Positions 5,182 to 7,089 of a stretch of 7,089 nucleotides of DNA are shown piece by piece. Under the pieces are notes generated by a model that was not told where the DNA came from, made no database searches, and was given only the letters and a program-made list of their open reading frames with translations. This DNA is from JANYJJ01 sp031386065 (GTDB lineage Bacteria > Pseudomonadota > Gammaproteobacteria > Burkholderiales > Burkholderiaceae_C). The stretch lies in contig JANNBZ010000217.1 of assembly GCA_031386065.1 (NCBI GenBank), positions 1-7,089 of the forward strand, read 5' to 3'. Every line of letters starts with the position of its first letter. The stretch's first letter is position 1. The translations under genes were made by a program, and so were the position numbers.

Positions 5182-6363
5182 ATGAAAATCATCAAGCTTC
5201 GCGAGGGCAAGGACCGCTCGCTGCTGCGGCGGCATCCGTGGGTTTTTGCGGGCAGCGTGGCGAGCGGCAAGGCGGACGCGGGGGAGACGGTGCGGGTCGA
5301 GTCGCACGACGCGCGGTTTCTGGCGTGGGGGGCTTACAGCGCCGAGTCGATGATCCGCGTGCGGGCGTGGAGCTTTGTGGAAACCGAGCGCATCGACGCT
5401 GCGTTTTTCGAGCGGCGCGTGGCGCGTGCGCTGGCGGTGCGGGCCCGGCTGCCGATCACCAGCGACGCGATGCGGCTGATCCACGGCGAGGCCGACGGGC
5501 TGCCAGGGTTGATCGTCGACCGCTACGGCGACACGCTGTGCGCGCAGTTTCTGTCGGCCGGAAGCGAGCGCTGGAAGGCCACGCTGGCCGACGCGCTGTT
5601 GAAGCTCACCGGCCTGTCGCGGCTGTATGAACGCAGCGACACCGGCGCGCGGGCGCTCGAAGGCTTGCCTGCGGTCGCCGGCTGGCTGCGCGGTGACGGG
5701 CCCACCGAGGTGGCGATTCGCGAACACGACTGGCACCTCACGCTCGATGTGGCCGAAGGTCACAAGACCGGCTTCTACCTCGACCAGCGCGACAACCGAA
5801 AGCTGTTCGCCGACAGCGTGCAGCACTTCGGTTTTCAGCGCGTGCTGAACTGCTATTGCTACACCGGCGGCTTCAGCGTGGCGGCGCTGGCGGGCGGTGC
5901 GGCGCACGTGACCAGCATCGATTCGTCGGGGCCGGCCTTGCTGCGCGCCGCCGACCACGTGCGGCTCAACGGATTCGACGAATCACGCCACACCACGCTG
6001 GACGCCGACGTGAACCAGACCTTGCGCGACTGCATCAAGCAGGGCCACACGTTCGATGCCATCGTGCTCGACCCACCCAAGTTCGCGCCCACCGCCGCCC
6101 ACGCCGAGCGCGCCGCGCGGGCCTACAAAGACATCAACCGGCTCGCCTTCATGCTGCTGGAGCCGGGCGGCGCGCTGTTCACTTTTTCGTGCTCGGGCGG
6201 CATCAGCGCCGACCTGTTTCACAAGATCGTCGCCGGCGCCGGACTGGACGCGGGCGTCGATGGGCTGGTGTACGCCCGCCTGGGCGCTGCACCCGATCAC
6301 CCGATGACGGTCACGTTCCCCGAAGGCGAGTACCTGAAGGGACTGGTGATCCTCAAGCAGTGA
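5182..6363 (+). CDS. rlmI: Class I SAM-dependent rRNA methyltransferase, RlmI family (23S rRNA m5C)
   Basis: A 393-residue protein matching RlmI, which methylates a cytosine (m5C1962 in E. coli numbering) of 23S rRNA using SAM; the E. coli enzyme has 396 residues. Order of parts: an N-terminal PUA RNA-binding domain (about 1-70, beginning MKIIKLREGKDRSLLRRHPWVF); a linking domain with EADGLPGLIVDRYGD (103-117); and a Rossmann methyltransferase domain with KTGFYLDQRDNR (195-206), the SAM-binding VLNCYCYTGGFSVAAL (221-236), the DPPK motif (297-300) and FSCSGG (335-340), whose cysteine is the likely nucleophile. The frame is open upstream to 4846, inside xerC, but the ATG at 5182 gives the exact family N-terminus. 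The gene has no Shine-Dalgarno site and its 3' end overlaps the converging Lrp-type gene by 11 bp. Family assignment is firm; the exact target base is inferred. Confidence 0.92.
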   Translation: MKIIKLREGKDRSLLRRHPWVFAGSVASGKADAGETVRVESHDARFLAWGAYSAESMIRVRAWSFVETERIDAAFFERRVARALAVRARLPITSDAMRLIHGEADGLPGLIVDRYGDTLCAQFLSAGSERWKATLADALLKLTGLSRLYERSDTGARALEGLPAVAGWLRGDGPTEVAIREHDWHLTLDVAEGHKTGFYLDQRDNRKLFADSVQHFGFQRVLNCYCYTGGFSVAALAGGAAHVTSIDSSGPALLRAADHVRLNGFDESRHTTLDADVNQTLRDCIKQGHTFDAIVLDPPKFAPTAAHAERAARAYKDINRLAFMLLEPGGALFTFSCSGGISADLFHKIVAGAGLDAGVDGLVYARLGAAPDHPMTVTFPEGEYLKGLVILKQ

Positions 6364-6844
6364 GCGGCAACGCCACGGCGGTTTCGAACTTCGCGCGGTG
6401 CACGCTGAAGAACGCCTTCACGTTGCGCACATTGGCGTCTTGCGTGAACAGGCGCTGCACCAGGGCGTGGTACGCCGCCATGTCAGCCACCTGCAGCACC
6501 AGCATCAGGTCGGGCCCAGGCGAGACCCGGTAGCACTGCTGCACCGCGCGCTCGGCCACGGCGCGCGCCTCGAAAGCCGCCAGGTGCTCGGCACCCTGCC
6601 GGTCCAGCGTGACCTCGACCAGCGCCGTCAGCCCGGCCTGCAAATGCAGCGGCGAAAGCAGGGCCACGCGGCGTTCGATGACGCCGGATTCGACCAGCCG
6701 CTTGACGCGTCGCAGGCAGGTGGCCGGCGAGGTGTGGGCGGCTTCGGAGAGGGCCTGGTTCGACAGCGACGCGTCTTGCTGAAGGATGTCGAGCAGCCGC
6801 AGATCGGTCGCGTCGAGGGTGACGGGTTTGATTGAAGATTCCAT
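6353..6844 (-). CDS. Lrp/AsnC family transcriptional regulator
   Basis: A 163-residue DNA-binding regulator of the Lrp/AsnC (feast/famine) family, typically octameric or dimeric and responsive to amino acids. The N-terminal winged helix-turn-helix covers about residues 10-62 (LDATDLRLLDILQQDASLSNQALSEAAHTSPATCLRRVKRL is the region), with the recognition helix near 39-50. An effector-binding RAM domain spans about 68-152, including YRVSPGPDLMLVLQV (105-119) and the closing VKAFFSVHRAKFETAVALPL. The ATG at 6844 places the helix-turn-helix at the usual distance from the N-terminus. The Shine-Dalgarno is weak (GAG 10 nt before, or GAAAGA directly before the ATG). It is divergent from glmS and shares a 138-bp AT-rich region with it, so autoregulation and possibly control of glmS are plausible. 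The ligand cannot be named from the sequence. Confidence 0.93.
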   Translation of the reverse strand: MESSIKPVTLDATDLRLLDILQQDASLSNQALSEAAHTSPATCLRRVKRLVESGVIERRVALLSPLHLQAGLTALVEVTLDRQGAEHLAAFEARAVAERAVQQCYRVSPGPDLMLVLQVADMAAYHALVQRLFTQDANVRNVKAFFSVHRAKFETAVALPLTA

Positions 6845-6858
6845 TCTTTCAATTCTCG

Positions 6859-6902
6859 TGAAATATTTTGACTCAATCCGATTTCAGTGCCTTAATATTT
6901 CA
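6859..6902. promoter_or_regulatory. Inverted repeat, candidate Lrp-type operator
   Basis: TGAAATATT at 6859-6867 is repeated exactly in inverted orientation as AATATTTCA at 6894-6902, with a 26-bp spacer. Arm starts are 35 bp apart, about three and a third helical turns. The arms are AT-rich, as Lrp-family sites usually are, and they flank a candidate rightward -35 and overlap its -10. Assignment as the binding site of the adjacent regulator is inference. Confidence 0.4.
6868..6896 (+). promoter_or_regulatory. Candidate sigma70-type promoter for glmS
   Basis: TTGACT (5 of 6 to the -35 consensus) and CTTAAT (4 of 6 to the -10) are separated by 17 bp. The resulting glmS leader would be about 80 nt. 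TACTAT at 6945-6950 is an alternative -10 giving a leader of about 25 nt, but it lacks a clear -35. Confidence 0.4.
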
Positions 6903-6970
6903 TTGAACAGACTATTTCGCAAGCATAAACCACAGCGTCCTGCCTACTATTCGCGTTCTTTCAGCGAATC

Positions 6971-6977
6971 AAGGAAG
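6971..6977 (+). promoter_or_regulatory. Ribosome binding site of glmS
   Basis: AAGGAAG ends 5 nt before the ATG at 6983, with AGGA at ideal spacing. It sits directly after the 3' arm of the ATTCGC/GCGAAT hairpin (6949-6969). Confidence 0.7.
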
Positions 6978-6982
6978 TCAAC

Positions 6983-7089
6983 ATGTGTGGAATCGTCGGC
7001 GCGGTCAGCTCACGCAACATCGTCCCCATCCTCATCGAAGGCTTGAAACGGCTGGAATACCGGGGCTACGACTCCTGCGGCGTGGCGGT
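6983..7089 (+). CDS. glmS: Glucosamine-fructose-6-phosphate aminotransferase (isomerizing), N-terminus; runs off right edge
   Basis: GlmS makes glucosamine-6-phosphate from fructose-6-phosphate and glutamine, the first committed step to UDP-GlcNAc for peptidoglycan and lipid A. Only 35 codons of a protein of about 610 residues are present. They read MCGIVGAVSSRNIVPILIEG and continue with a GLKRLEYRGYDSCGVAV-type segment. Cys2, which becomes the N-terminal catalytic cysteine after removal of Met, and the YRGYDS motif of the class II glutamine amidotransferase domain are both seen. The ATG at 6983 is fixed by the need for Cys at position 2 and by AAGGAAG just upstream. The gene is divergent from the Lrp-type regulator. 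Other Ntn-type amidotransferases such as PurF also start MCG, but the RLEYRGYDS stretch is specific to GlmS. Confidence 0.95.
   Translation, partial: MCGIVGAVSSRNIVPILIEGLKRLEYRGYDSCGVA

Larger units (their letters stand above)
6845..6982. promoter_or_regulatory. AT-rich divergent regulatory region between the Lrp-type gene and glmS
   Basis: This 138-bp region is far richer in A and T than the rest of the window. It contains a 9-bp inverted repeat (6859-6867 and 6894-6902), a candidate rightward promoter TTGACT-17 bp-CTTAAT (6868-6873, 6891-6896), a second -10-like TACTAT (6945-6950), a hairpin ATTCGC/GCGAAT (6949-6969) and the glmS ribosome binding site AAGGAAG (6971-6977). It has no coding capacity of its own. 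It is too short for a glmS ribozyme, and none would be expected in this lineage. Confidence 0.6.

Noticed and set aside
4705..5958. Minus-strand open frame (417 codons) across xerC and rlmI
   Set aside because: It spans two genes and the hairpin-rich gap, with composition typical of antisense frames in GC-rich DNA and no family resemblance.
6398..6835. Plus-strand open frame opposite the Lrp-type gene
   Set aside because: Rich in His/Gln/Arg, a mirror of the real regulator on the other strand, and without a ribosome binding site.
6845..6982. glmS ribozyme
   Set aside because: The region is shorter than the ribozyme needs, is AT-rich without its core, and the ribozyme belongs mainly to Gram-positive bacteria.

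Overview
The window is GC-rich, with coding bias at third positions, and its gene order and protein sequences point to a betaproteobacterial chromosome. It is most likely a member of the Burkholderiales, and probably Comamonadaceae-like. The evidence is the metK / tandem lipid A acyltransferase / dapF / DUF484 / xerC order, the GC-rich palindromic intergenic blocks, and start codons preceded by a -10-like hexamer instead of a Shine-Dalgarno site. Every recognised gene is a core housekeeping gene. I see no insertion sequence, phage gene, toxin-antitoxin pair, CRISPR array, RNA gene or other accessory element.

Layout. (1) 1-440, minus: the first 146 codons of metK (S-adenosylmethionine synthetase), running off the left edge. 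(2) 441-617: divergent promoter region and metK leader. (3) 618-2368, plus: two tandem LpxL/HtrB-type acyltransferases that finish lipid A. (4) 2369-2464: short GC-rich intergenic element with hairpins. (5) 2465-4976, plus: the cluster dapF (lysine and peptidoglycan precursor), a DUF484 protein and xerC (chromosome dimer resolution). (6) 4977-5181: intergenic block dense in hairpins, including a perfect 26-bp palindrome. (7) 5182-6363, plus: an RlmI-type 23S rRNA cytosine methyltransferase. (8) 6353-6844, minus: an Lrp/AsnC-family regulator, tail-to-tail and overlapping rlmI by 11 bp. (9) 6845-6982: AT-rich divergent regulatory region with a 9-bp inverted repeat. (10) 6983-7089, plus: the first 35 codons of glmS (glucosamine-6-phosphate synthase), running off the right edge.

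Together the genes serve envelope and one-carbon metabolism: lipid A acylation, meso-diaminopimelate for peptidoglycan, and glucosamine-6-phosphate, which feeds both peptidoglycan and lipid A. MetK supplies the SAM used by methyltransferases such as RlmI. The dapF-DUF484-xerC set is the same cluster seen in gammaproteobacteria (dapF-yigA-xerC).

I do not find a convincing undescribed multi-gene system here. The points most worth a second look are regulatory: an AT-rich -10 element readable in both directions between metK and the first acyltransferase, the about 160-nt metK leader, two probable leaderless starts (dapF, rlmI), the hairpin-rich block after xerC, and the inverted repeat between the Lrp-type gene and glmS.
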